NCBI GenBank assembly: GCA_003527165.1
Contig: DPSI01000034.1
Coordinates: 1 to 6,461 of the forward strand
DNA from: Pseudomonas sp.
Lineage (GTDB): Bacteria; Pseudomonadota; Gammaproteobacteria; Pseudomonadales; Pseudomonadaceae
Direction: 5' to 3'
Length of the DNA: 6,461 nucleotides
In this document: positions 1-4,398 of the stretch, in pieces
Layout: each line of letters starts with the position of its first letter
How positions within the stretch are numbered: the first letter of the stretch is position 1
Notes under the pieces: model-generated
Database searches by the model: none
What the model was told of the DNA's origin: nothing
The model's input: the letters and a program-made list of their open reading frames with translations, nothing else
Translations under genes and position numbers: made by a program

Positions 1-78
1 GAGCAGGGTGAAGCGCTGCTGGGTGTCTGCCAGCATCTCGTCGGTTAGGCTGGTTACCGGTGCGGTAGTGGCGTTCAT
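1..78 (-). CDS. Partial small phage protein, N-terminal 26 residues only
   Basis: The gene runs off the left edge of the window, so only the first 26 codons are visible, beginning MNATTAPVTSLTDEML. The start is well supported: an AAGGAG ribosome binding site lies 7 bases upstream, and the ATG overlaps the TGA of the preceding gene in an ATGA arrangement, the junction used repeatedly in this array. The visible part is a Thr-rich leader followed by what looks like a helix. No family can be named from this fragment. It is the most distal visible gene of the leftward operon. Confidence 0.7.
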   Translation of the reverse strand, partial: MNATTAPVTSLTDEMLADTQQRFTLL

Positions 79-380
79 GGCTGGGCTCCTTCAACTGGCG
101 TCATCCAGTCAGCGTTATGCTCAAGTAGCGTCAGTTCCCATCCAGGCGCTATCTCGCACATGCCGTATTCGCCGAACTGCCCGGAGTAGTAACGGGCCTC
201 GTACAGGTACAGCCCTTCGCCGTGGCTGAACTCTTCTTCATCCCTGAGCTGCTCCTCAATTTCACAGAGAGGGTCAAGCGCTATACGCCCGTTGATGGCG
301 CAAATGAATGGATCATCTCCGCCTTCAAGGCGCAAAACCTCAAGGATCACCGGCCCTTTATGGAAAACGTCCTTGCTCAT
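75..380 (-). CDS. Hypothetical phage protein, 101 aa
   Basis: This is an acidic cytosolic-looking protein with no signal peptide or membrane segment. Its middle (about residues 55-82) has many Tyr and Gly residues, with the motif GLYLYEARYYSGQ followed by EIAPGWELTLL. From memory, this motif recurs in small hypothetical proteins of Pseudomonas phages, but I know of no assigned function. The start is chosen because an AAGGAG site lies 7 bases upstream and the ATG overlaps the TGA of the upstream 111-residue gene. Its own TGA overlaps the ATG of the next gene, so translation is probably coupled in both directions. Confidence 0.8.
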   Translation of the reverse strand: MSKDVFHKGPVILEVLRLEGGDDPFICAINGRIALDPLCEIEEQLRDEEEFSHGEGLYLYEARYYSGQFGEYGMCEIAPGWELTLLEHNADWMTPVEGAQP

Positions 381-712
381 GGCTGCTCTCCTTGCAGGGC
401 GTGCTCAAGCGCGTCGATCACCGTGTAATCAAGGCGCTCATTGTTGGTAGGGAATTCCTCGCGACTTCCATCCGGGCCGTACAGCTCAACCGTTCCAGCG
501 TGATGTTCGGCGCACAGCATGATGGTCCAGCCCTCAGGCAGCTCTCCGCAGGCCCGCTCGATCGTTTCGTAAAGCGGAACCCGGCGCTCAGCATCCTTCT
601 GTGCTGCATCCCGCTCAGCGAGAAGGGCTTCGTAGTCATCGGCCCGGACGTAGAAACAGTCATGCCCCAGGTTGTCCAGCAATCCGTCGTACCGCTTCAC
701 TTCCTTGCTCAT
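377..712 (-). CDS. Hypothetical phage protein, 111 aa, Ea22-like layout
   Basis: Three blocks can be seen. Residues 1-36 carry MSKEVKRYDGLL and FYVRADDYEALLAERDA, an N-terminal pattern common in small phage early proteins. A short charged helix follows. Residues 57-90 contain LPEGWTIML and TVELYGPDG. The C-terminal VIDALEHAL resembles the end of the 93-residue protein at 2837-3118 (DTIDALEAAG), so the two may share a tail module. The general layout recalls Ead/Ea22-like phage proteins, but that assignment is tentative and no function follows from it. An AAGGAGG ribosome binding site sits 4 bases before the ATG, which overlaps the stop of the upstream gene. Confidence 0.8.
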   Translation of the reverse strand: MSKEVKRYDGLLDNLGHDCFYVRADDYEALLAERDAAQKDAERRVPLYETIERACGELPEGWTIMLCAEHHAGTVELYGPDGSREEFPTNNERLDYTVIDALEHALQGEQP

Positions 713-1098
713 ACCGCCTCCTTGTTGCGCTCAACATCGATTTGCTCGTAAAGCCGGTCGACCTTCGCTTGTCGTGCATCCAGCGCCTTGTAGCGCTTGA
801 GGTGTGCAGACATTGCGCTGTCGTATGGCTCTATCAGCTTTAGCAGCCGAAGCTTTTCGGCCACGTTGTTCGTCGCGTTGCACTGAGCTGCGTAGCGGTC
901 GCGCACAGAAAAATCCAGATGGTCGAGGCTGCTGATCTCTTTCTGGTAGTCCGACGCCAAGGCTTCTGATTGGATTTTCCAGCGCAGGTAAAGCAGCTCG
1001 CTGCGCTTTGGCCGCTGATGCCAGCTCGACCGCATCCAGGCCAACAGCTCGTCGCGGGTCATTTCGTCGAGGATGTCCTTCGCCTTTTTCTGGCTCAT
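709..1098 (-). CDS. Hypothetical helical phage protein, 129 aa
   Basis: The protein is charged and almost certainly mostly helical, with no membrane segment. The N-terminus (MSQKKAKDILDEMTRDELLAW) looks like a helix-turn-helix-sized bundle, but I see no convincing DNA-binding motif. Residues 76-125 are rich in Lys, Arg, Leu and Glu and could form a coiled coil. Only one Cys is present. The gene starts at an ATG overlapping the TGA of the 117-residue gene upstream, with a GAGGTG site 6 bases before it. The neighbours give no specific clue beyond membership of the leftward operon, and I do not recognise the family. Confidence 0.8.
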   Translation of the reverse strand: MSQKKAKDILDEMTRDELLAWMRSSWHQRPKRSELLYLRWKIQSEALASDYQKEISSLDHLDFSVRDRYAAQCNATNNVAEKLRLLKLIEPYDSAMSAHLKRYKALDARQAKVDRLYEQIDVERNKEAV

Positions 1099-1448
1099 GC
1101 CGCCACCTCGTGCTTGATCTCTTCGGCTTCCTTACGGCGCCGCTCTGCTTCGTGTTCGATGAATGCTTTCTTGTACTGGTCGATGTCGTAGACGATTTCC
1201 TTCAGCGCCTCGCCTAGCACCTCATGGATGCGGCCCAGCTGCATTTCCCAGCAGTAGCTGGGGCCTTGCAGATGGATGAGAGCGCCGATCAGGTTGGCCG
1301 GCACTTCCATGCGATCGCCGCAGTACTCGGTGTAGGCCTGCATGGTGTCGGCGTGGTGTTCGTCGAGCTGATCCTTGATCGCGTCTTCAAGAGAAACGCT
1401 ATCTTCCGGGCACGGGTATTCCCTGAACCCTGTCAGTTGTGAGTACAT
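1095..1448 (-). CDS. Hypothetical phage protein, 117 aa
   Basis: This is an acidic, mostly helical protein. Residues 46-66 (RMEVPANLIGALIHLQGP) form an amphipathic stretch. The C-terminal third is a highly charged helix rich in Glu, Lys and Arg (EHEAERRRKEAEEIKHE) that could dimerise as a coiled coil. There is no signal peptide. It is the first gene of the ATGA-linked sub-array running left to the window edge. It is preceded by a 35-base gap holding a copy of the intergenic hairpin repeat and the palindrome ACCTATAGGT. The ribosome binding site is weak (TAGGT, 8 bases upstream). Family not recognised. Confidence 0.8.
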   Translation of the reverse strand: MYSQLTGFREYPCPEDSVSLEDAIKDQLDEHHADTMQAYTEYCGDRMEVPANLIGALIHLQGPSYCWEMQLGRIHEVLGEALKEIVYDIDQYKKAFIEHEAERRRKEAEEIKHEVAA

Positions 1449-1455
1449 GGTGGGT

Positions 1456-1465
1456 ACCTATAGGT
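1456..1465. promoter_or_regulatory. Perfect 10-base palindrome ACCTATAGGT upstream of the 117-aa gene
   Basis: ACCTATAGGT is its own reverse complement and ends 7 bases upstream of the ATG at 1448. On the mRNA it would include the weak AGGT ribosome binding site. It could be an operator half-site pair or chance. I see no second copy in the window. Confidence 0.3.
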
Positions 1466-1468
1466 CGT

Positions 1469-1484
1469 GCCCGGTTGGGCTGGT
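1469..1484 (-). repeat. Intergenic hairpin repeat, copy 1 (GCCC-N4-GGGC)
   Basis: Plus strand reads GCCCGGTTGGGCTGGT. In the transcribed (minus) sense it is CCAGCCC-AACC-GGGC, a 4-bp stem with tetraloop AACC. It lies in the 35-base gap between the 49- and 117-residue genes and reaches into the upstream stop codon. Compared with the other two copies the loop differs while the stem and the flanking CCA are kept. Confidence 0.55.
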
Positions 1485-1633
1485 TAGTTGCTGCGCTTCC
1501 GCTCTACGCGAAGAATTCGGCGCCAGAACAGGGCGTATTCGATAAAGCTGCGTCGGCTTGATGTTTCGCCCATGCGCTTGCACTGCCTGGCCAGCGCGCG
1601 ATATTTGCGCAGCTTTCTGAGCGTGTCGTTCAT
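1484..1633 (-). CDS. Small highly basic hypothetical protein, 49 aa
   Basis: The 49-residue product is strongly basic, with Arg and Lys clusters along its whole length (LRKLRKYRALARQCKR, RRILRVERKRSN), and is probably helical. Such composition suggests nucleic-acid binding, but there is no recognised motif. I chose the ATG at 1633 because it lies after the stop of the upstream gene. The same frame stays open to 1744, but that longer version would overlap the 124-residue gene by 77 bases and would use an unsupported start. The ribosome binding site is poor (only a GAG). Copies of the intergenic hairpin repeat lie in the gaps on both sides. Confidence 0.6.
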   Translation of the reverse strand: MNDTLRKLRKYRALARQCKRMGETSSRRSFIEYALFWRRILRVERKRSN

Positions 1634-1648
1634 GGTTTGTCTCGGGTC

Positions 1649-1664
1649 GCCCGGACGGGCTGGT
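1649..1664 (-). repeat. Intergenic hairpin repeat, copy 2
   Basis: Plus strand reads GCCCGGACGGGCTGGT. In the transcribed sense it is CCAGCCC-GTCC-GGGC, a 4-bp GC stem with a tetraloop. It fills the centre of the 34-base gap between the 124- and 49-residue genes. There is no T-run after it, so it is not a normal intrinsic terminator. Confidence 0.6.
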
Positions 1665-1667
1665 GGG

Positions 1668-2042
1668 TTATGCGCCGCGATGTGGGTGGTGCAGTCGGTC
1701 AAGCTCGTCGTAGGCGCTACGAAGGCGCTCGGCAGTACTCGCAAGTTCGCGCTTTAGCGATGCGATTTCAGCGTTCGCAATCTCTCCGCTGGCCTCGGCA
1801 ATGCGACGGTGCGCAATGTCCAGCGGCAGTGAAGGCTCAACAGACGAGCCACACAAGCGGGAGCCGCCGTAGCAGTTCTCGGTGAGGCCATCGACGATCT
1901 GGTCAACGACGTGCTTGATCACAACGTCCTCAACCGCCAGGCGCTCCACCAGATCAAGCTTGGCCTGATCGCTCATGGCGTCCAGCAGATAGTTCACGTC
2001 GATGACTACCTTTCCTTCGTTCAGCTCGAATGCAACAGACAT
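1668..2042 (-). CDS. Hypothetical phage protein, 124 aa, with C-terminal coiled coil
   Basis: Three parts are visible. Residues 1-20 (VAFELNEGKVVIDVNYLLDAM) form a beta-rich start. Residues 22-55 (DQAKLDLVERLAVEDVVIKHVVDQIVDG) form a helical block. A short Cys/Gly segment follows (ENCYGGSRLCG). The C-terminal 45 residues are a long Glu/Ala/Arg/Leu helix likely to form a coiled coil. Proteins with this order are, from memory, common in Pseudomonas prophages without known function. The start is supported by GGAG 5 bases upstream of the ATG. The upstream gap of 77 bases contains a hairpin repeat copy. Confidence 0.8.
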   Translation of the reverse strand: MSVAFELNEGKVVIDVNYLLDAMSDQAKLDLVERLAVEDVVIKHVVDQIVDGLTENCYGGSRLCGSSVEPSLPLDIAHRRIAEASGEIANAEIASLKRELASTAERLRSAYDELDRLHHPHRGA

Positions 2043-2090
2043 AAGCTCTCCATAGCCGCGTCCTGCGCAGCGTTTCGATTGAGTGGGTGT

Positions 2091-2106
2091 GCCCGGACGG
2101 GCTGGG
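2091..2106 (-). repeat. Intergenic hairpin repeat, copy 3
   Basis: Plus strand reads GCCCGGACGGGCTGGG, 15 of 16 bases identical to copy 2. It lies in the 77-base gap between the 84- and 124-residue genes, about 13 bases after the upstream stop in the direction of transcription. It forms the same 4-bp stem with a GTCC tetraloop. Confidence 0.6.
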
Positions 2107-2119
2107 TGTAGGAGGGGTG

Positions 2120-2374
2120 TTACTCAGTACCTGAAAGCCAGCAAGGCTCTTTCGCTTGAGATAGCCACTGGCGCAGGGTGCCGACAGACTCGCGGGTGTC
2201 TTTCTCTACCCACTCCTTGTCAAGGAGTGCGCCGACAACCAAGCAAGCTTCTTCACGGCCGTCTTCTTCAAAGTCGTTTAGGTCCATGTGCAACTCTTCG
2301 GCCTGTCTAGCGGAATAGGCCGCGTAGTAGTCATGGTCGCCAACGATGTAGCAGTCCAACTTCTGTTCGCTCAT
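2120..2374 (-). CDS. Hypothetical acidic phage protein, 84 aa
   Basis: This small acidic protein has an N-terminal block YIVGDHDYYAAYSARQAEEL, whose YIVGDxDYYAAYS pattern I recall from other small phage proteins of unknown role. A Glu/Asp-rich linker and a C-terminal amphipathic stretch (VGTLRQWLSQAKEPCW) follow. No membrane segment and no metal-binding Cys cluster are seen. The start codon overlaps the TGA of the 32-residue membrane-protein gene, and AAGGAG lies just upstream, inside that gene. The two are therefore translationally linked. The gene closes the first overlapping sub-array. Confidence 0.75.
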   Translation of the reverse strand: MSEQKLDCYIVGDHDYYAAYSARQAEELHMDLNDFEEDGREEACLVVGALLDKEWVEKDTRESVGTLRQWLSQAKEPCWLSGTE

Positions 2375-2469
2375 TCATCCTTCTCCTTCCAATTCCTCCC
2401 CCACCACTCCCTGACAATCCATACGATCCAGATAGCGGTGAGGGCTAGTAAGCCGTGATATGGGGTCAT
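2371..2469 (-). CDS. Small single-helix membrane protein, 32 aa
   Basis: A 32-codon reading frame fits exactly between two neighbours: its ATG overlaps the TGA of the 92-residue gene (ATGA), and its TGA overlaps the ATG of the 84-residue gene. The product starts MTPYHGLLALTAIWIVWIV, a hydrophobic helix of about 14 residues (6-19). A Trp-rich, basic juxtamembrane tail follows (REWWGRNWKEK). By the positive-inside rule the C-terminus should be cytoplasmic. No separate ribosome binding site is visible upstream, so expression probably depends on coupling. Function unknown. It could be a holin-like, exclusion or membrane-targeting micropeptide, but nothing in the sequence decides. Confidence 0.65.
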   Translation of the reverse strand: MTPYHGLLALTAIWIVWIVREWWGRNWKEKDE

Positions 2470-2744
2470 TGCGGGTCGGTAGTCTTTTCGTACTTCTCGC
2501 CGCAGAACATGCAGTAGTTCGCCATCATGCTCATCGACTGCTTCTTGTCCTTCATCGCGCCCGCCCGGTTTGGGGCTTCGTAGGTAATCGCGATCGGCAT
2601 CACCTGTCGCGACTGAGCGCCGCCTTCGCCCATCATCAGGGCATACCCTGTCAGGCTCACTCGGAGGTTTCTGTGGCCATCTGGCAGCTGCTCAGGGATG
2701 GCTTTCATCAGTCGCGCTTCCGTTTCAACTCTGCAATTGCACAT
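2466..2744 (-). CDS. Phage protein with N-terminal CxC and C-terminal CxxC (zinc-ribbon-like), 92 aa
   Basis: The protein begins MCNCRVETEARL and ends YCMFCGEKYEKTTDPQ. The paired CxC and CxxCG motifs at opposite ends, about 75 residues apart, suggest a zinc site that joins the termini. From memory, this arrangement (MCNCK start, CPFCG end) is a widespread small phage protein family of unknown function. The middle is beta-rich, with LRVSLTGYALM and VMPIAITYEAP. The start has an ideal site: AGGAGG 5 bases upstream, overlapping the TAG of the 28-residue gene. An earlier out-of-frame ATG inside that site opens only a 13-codon frame and is ignored. Confidence 0.85.
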   Translation of the reverse strand: MCNCRVETEARLMKAIPEQLPDGHRNLRVSLTGYALMMGEGGAQSRQVMPIAITYEAPNRAGAMKDKKQSMSMMANYCMFCGEKYEKTTDPQ

Positions 2745-2753
2745 CTCATCCTC

Positions 2754-2840
2754 CTATGTGCTGATGGGTAAAAGGTTTGCTATCGCCACAACCACGGCCA
2801 GCGATAGCCAGCAGAGGGCGAGCTTGAAGTCGGGGGTCAT
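2754..2840 (-). CDS. Small single-helix membrane protein, 28 aa
   Basis: This 28-codon frame starts at an ATG overlapping the TGA of the 93-residue gene (ATGA) and ends at a TAG immediately before the AGGAGG site of the next gene. The product starts MTPDFKLALCWLSLAVVV and continues AIANLLPIST, so nearly the whole peptide is one transmembrane helix with a single Lys near the N-terminus. That favours N-in, C-out topology. It shares the MTP start (DNA ATGACCCC) and the gene position with the 32-residue membrane protein 370 bases further on. Only a poor GGTAA ribosome binding site is present, so coupling is likely. Function unknown. Confidence 0.6.
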   Translation of the reverse strand: MTPDFKLALCWLSLAVVVAIANLLPIST

Positions 2841-3118
2841 GGCTTTACCGTGATGCCGGCTGCTTCTAGGGCGTCGATTGTGTCCATCTGATAATCACCA
2901 GAGTCGTGAACTTCGATTGGGTTAGGCAGCTCCACCGCCAGCGCGGCGCGGGAGGCTTGCCAGGCGAGCCATGCTGATTCAGCGTTTGCCCAGATATAGG
3001 CGCCACCCTGGCGATCAAGGCGGATGTCTTCAGGCACGCCTATACCGTCCTCGCAAAGAGACTCGTTGTGCTTACGCGCCCAAGCCTCAAACTCTTCCCG
3101 CATCTGTTCCGTACTCAT
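2837..3118 (-). CDS. Hypothetical phage protein, 93 aa, MREEFEAW family
   Basis: The N-terminus MSTEQMREEFEAWARKHN and the block ESAWLAWQASRAALAVELPNP are hallmarks of a very common small phage protein family. Its members pair an FEAW start with a W-x-AWQAS motif. The C-terminal DTIDALEAAGITVKP also recurs in such proteins. The product is soluble and acidic, and I know of no established biochemical role. A strong AGGAGGT ribosome binding site lies a few bases upstream, inside the LuxR-type gene, and the ATG overlaps that gene's TGA. It is directly followed, with another ATGA overlap, by the 28-residue membrane protein gene. Confidence 0.85.
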   Translation of the reverse strand: MSTEQMREEFEAWARKHNESLCEDGIGVPEDIRLDRQGGAYIWANAESAWLAWQASRAALAVELPNPIEVHDSGDYQMDTIDALEAAGITVKP

Positions 3119-3471
3119 GCCACCTCCTGCCTATATGCCCGCATAACCGATACCTTCGCCGTACGCACCGGCCTGTTGTTTGGCCTGTCTTGCATGGCTG
3201 TGAGGCCCAGCGCGAAGCAAAGAGCCAATACCAACGGTGAGATGATTCCGCGCTTCATGGCCTCAGCGATCAAGCCGCGAACCGTGCGCTGCATGCCCAG
3301 CTTGTAGCGGGCGTTGTCGAGACGGTCTTGAACGGTGCCGGGGCTGATACCCAGCTCCCTAGCCGTCTCCTTGCAGGTCTTGGTGATGGCGTAGAGCGTG
3401 GCGCGGAGTTCCTGAGGGGCCAGTCCGTGACCTAGGCGTCCCTGCCAACCGTTGATTTCGATGGTGTCCAT
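3115..3471 (-). CDS. LuxR/GerE-type helix-turn-helix protein with hydrophobic C-terminal segment, 118 aa
   Basis: Residues 15-76 match a LuxR/GerE DNA-binding domain: LAPQELRATLYAI, then the helix-turn-helix core ETARELGISPGTVQDRL, then ARYKLGMQRTVRGL. It lacks any N-terminal receiver or ligand-binding domain. Residues about 76-93 (GIISPLVLALCFALGL) are hydrophobic enough to span or anchor in the membrane. A basic tail follows. I chose the ATG at 3471 (product starts MDTIEINGWQG) because GGAG lies 7 bases upstream. The frame stays open to 3801, but the extra 110 residues are low-complexity and Pro/Arg/Ser-rich and look non-coding. Its TGA overlaps the next gene's ATG. It is the first gene of the leftward array and a plausible regulator of it. 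Confidence 0.85.
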   Translation of the reverse strand: MDTIEINGWQGRLGHGLAPQELRATLYAITKTCKETARELGISPGTVQDRLDNARYKLGMQRTVRGLIAEAMKRGIISPLVLALCFALGLTAMQDRPNNRPVRTAKVSVMRAYRQEVA

Positions 3472-3500
3472 GGCGTGTCTCCGGGGTGTTCTGTATGGGT

Positions 3501-3599
3501 TGAGTGATCTGCGCAGGACCTGCCGCCTGCCTGCGTAACTCGCCCACCAAGGAAGCCTTGGCGGCTCATGCGTAGCTATCTCGCAAGTCAGATCACTCA
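3501..3599. repeat. 11-base perfect inverted repeat flanking an inner hairpin
   Basis: TGAGTGATCTG at 3501-3511 is exactly repeated in inverse at 3589-3599 (CAGATCACTCA), 77 bases apart. Between them lies a hairpin at 3547-3561 with stem CCAAGG/CCTTGG and a 3-base loop. The pair sits just upstream of the LuxR-type gene. It could be a two-site operator or a long-range RNA stem in that gene's leader. Confidence 0.5.
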
Positions 3600-3600
3600 C

Positions 3601-3634
3601 CGATACAGCCGGGGCGATTACCCCGGCGCTATCG
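3601..3634. other. Two-tier stem-loop (candidate structured RNA or operator)
   Basis: The outer stem CGATA/TATCG (3601-3605 with 3630-3634) encloses a 2x2 internal loop (CA/GC). This is followed by an inner 7-bp stem GCCGGGG/CCCCGGC (3608-3614 with 3621-3627) and a hexaloop CGATTA. That gives twelve base pairs in 34 bases. No run of T follows on either strand, so it is not a standard intrinsic terminator. It begins one base after the right arm of the 11-base inverted repeat. Confidence 0.5.
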
Positions 3635-3898
3635 TTTCCTCGCACCGACCCGCTACTGGCGGCCATCGGTGCGCTTGTCGCTATGTAAGGTGCCGGTCTT
3701 TCCCGGCTGTCATCCAAGGCCCGGCATGGATCCGCTCCGCGCCCGCTGCTGATTGCAGGCCGTGAGTCGTCAGTGGGTTGGCATCGGGGCTTCCTGGTCA
3801 CGTCGCTCGATCAGCGTTGCGGCGTGGTCATCGGTCAATACAACATGCGGGGTACAGCCCCTGGCGCCCGGTTAAGTAGGCACACCGCATGAGGTCCG

Positions 3899-3927
3899 GC
3901 GCTCCTCATAGCCGAGGCTCGGAGCGC
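3899..3927. other. Hairpin with 7-bp stem
   Basis: GCGCTCC at 3899-3905 pairs with GGAGCGC at 3921-3927 around a 15-base loop that can itself fold (CCTC/GAGG alternative). On the plus strand it is followed by a moderately T-rich stretch without a clean T-run, so a terminator role is weak. Function unknown. Confidence 0.4.
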
Positions 3928-4266
3928 TAATTCGATTCTGTCTTTCTGGCCTCCGTTACTTGCCACGGTGGGCTGGGCCGGTCGGCGGGAAATCCCGGCG
4001 ACCTATCTCCATTGCGCGCTGTGTCGGATTCGTATCTCTACCCTTAGCCGCTACTGGCGACGCCTCAGGCGACTTGCGCAACTTCGCTCGGCTACATGTG
4101 GAGCCGAGGCCAGTTCCAGAGCTGGCATGGGACGGGGAATTTGTTGATCGCGCTGTGCCGTTGCCGGGACCCCGCCGCGATGTTCCTGAGTTGTGAAAGA
4201 GCTTCCGGCTATGCCGAGGCATCTCTGCCTGTCGGTGCGCTGTGTGTTGCGCTGCGATGGAGCTAC

Positions 4267-4334
4267 TATCTCCCATGGAAATATTCATGTCAACTCCAAT
4301 GGAGATATTTCTTTCCGTTTGGGAGGAGATAAGC
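4267..4334. repeat. 24-base-spaced repeats upstream of the SOS promoter
   Basis: CTCCCATGGAAATATT (4270-4285) and CTCCAATGGAGATATT (4294-4309) match at 14 of 16 positions, exactly 24 bases apart. A third, partial copy 24 bases further on keeps only GGAGATA (4325-4331). The inverse TATCTCC occurs at 4267-4273, so GGAGATA is present three times in two orientations. The cluster ends 8 bases before the -35 element at 4342, a typical place for activator or repressor sites. The spacing equals 8 codons, so a 25-codon frame at 4275-4352 encodes a repeated MEIF peptide, which I do not call as a gene. Confidence 0.5.
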
Positions 4335-4341
4335 GGAACGG

Positions 4342-4370
4342 TTGCCAATTAGTTCCATCGCGAATACTGT
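4342..4370 (+). promoter_or_regulatory. Sigma70-like promoter of the DUF1654 gene
   Basis: TTGCCA (4342-4347, 5 of 6 to the -35 consensus) is followed after 17 bases by TACTGT (4365-4370, with the key T, A and final T of the -10 element). The -10 lies inside the LexA box, so LexA binding would block polymerase directly. Inferred from sequence only. Confidence 0.55.
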
Positions 4371-4384
4371 ATGCACATCCAGTA
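4365..4384. promoter_or_regulatory. LexA-binding SOS box
   Basis: The core CTGTATGCACATCCAG (4367-4382) fits the CTG-N10-CAG pattern of gammaproteobacterial SOS boxes. The symmetry extends to TACTG...CAGTA (4365-4384). From memory it matches the E. coli recA box at 17 of 20 positions. It overlaps the predicted -10 element and ends 14 bases upstream of the DUF1654 ATG, with the ribosome binding site AGGAG at 4388-4392 in between. Repression by host LexA and induction by DNA damage are therefore predicted. Confidence 0.85.
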
Positions 4385-4398
4385 GTCAGGAGTTGGAT

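Larger units (their letters stand above)
3472..4398. other. 927-base region without a convincing gene, rich in inverted repeats
   Basis: This stretch separates the divergent LuxR-type and DUF1654 genes. Several open frames of 60-80 codons exist on both strands, but they overlap one another and lack good ribosome binding sites. They have Arg/Pro/Cys/Ser-rich, low-complexity products and mostly need TTG or GTG starts. I therefore call none of them. Inverted repeats are frequent: 3501-3511 with 3589-3599, 3547-3561, 3601-3634, 3692-3707, 3849-3861 and 3899-3927. Its right end holds the 24-base-spaced repeats and the SOS promoter. It may encode a structured RNA, be a decayed gene, or hold short leader peptides such as the 25-codon frame at 4275-4352. 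Confidence 0.5.

Noticed and set aside
1484..1744. 86-codon version of the small basic gene starting at 1744
   Set aside because: It overlaps the 124-residue gene by 77 bases in another frame and lacks a ribosome binding site. The ATG at 1633 fits the gene spacing.
1469..2106. The plus-strand form of the hairpin repeat has GGA in the loop of two copies, like a CsrA site
   Set aside because: The operon is transcribed from the minus strand, where the loop reads GUCC or AACC, so GGA would occur only in antisense RNA.
1469..2106. The three GC repeats as a CRISPR array or intrinsic terminators
   Set aside because: They are 180 and 442 bases apart with genes between, so not CRISPR, and no T-run follows the short stems.
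3472..3801. N-terminal extension of the LuxR-type gene up to an ATG at 3801 (228 residues in total)
   Set aside because: The added 110 residues are Arg/Pro/Ser-rich and low in complexity, and the ATG at 3471 has a good GGAG site and begins just before the recognisable domain. The region also overlaps strong stem-loops.
3956..4348. A 130-codon minus-strand open frame and several 78-codon plus-strand frames over the same bases
   Set aside because: They overlap one another in competing frames, are low-complexity, have poor start sites, and the minus frame crosses the DUF1654 promoter side. No frame stands out.
4342..4398. TTG start giving a 19-residue longer DUF1654 protein
   Set aside because: It would place the start codon in the -35 element and translate through the LexA box. 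The ATG at 4399 has AGGAG at the right distance.
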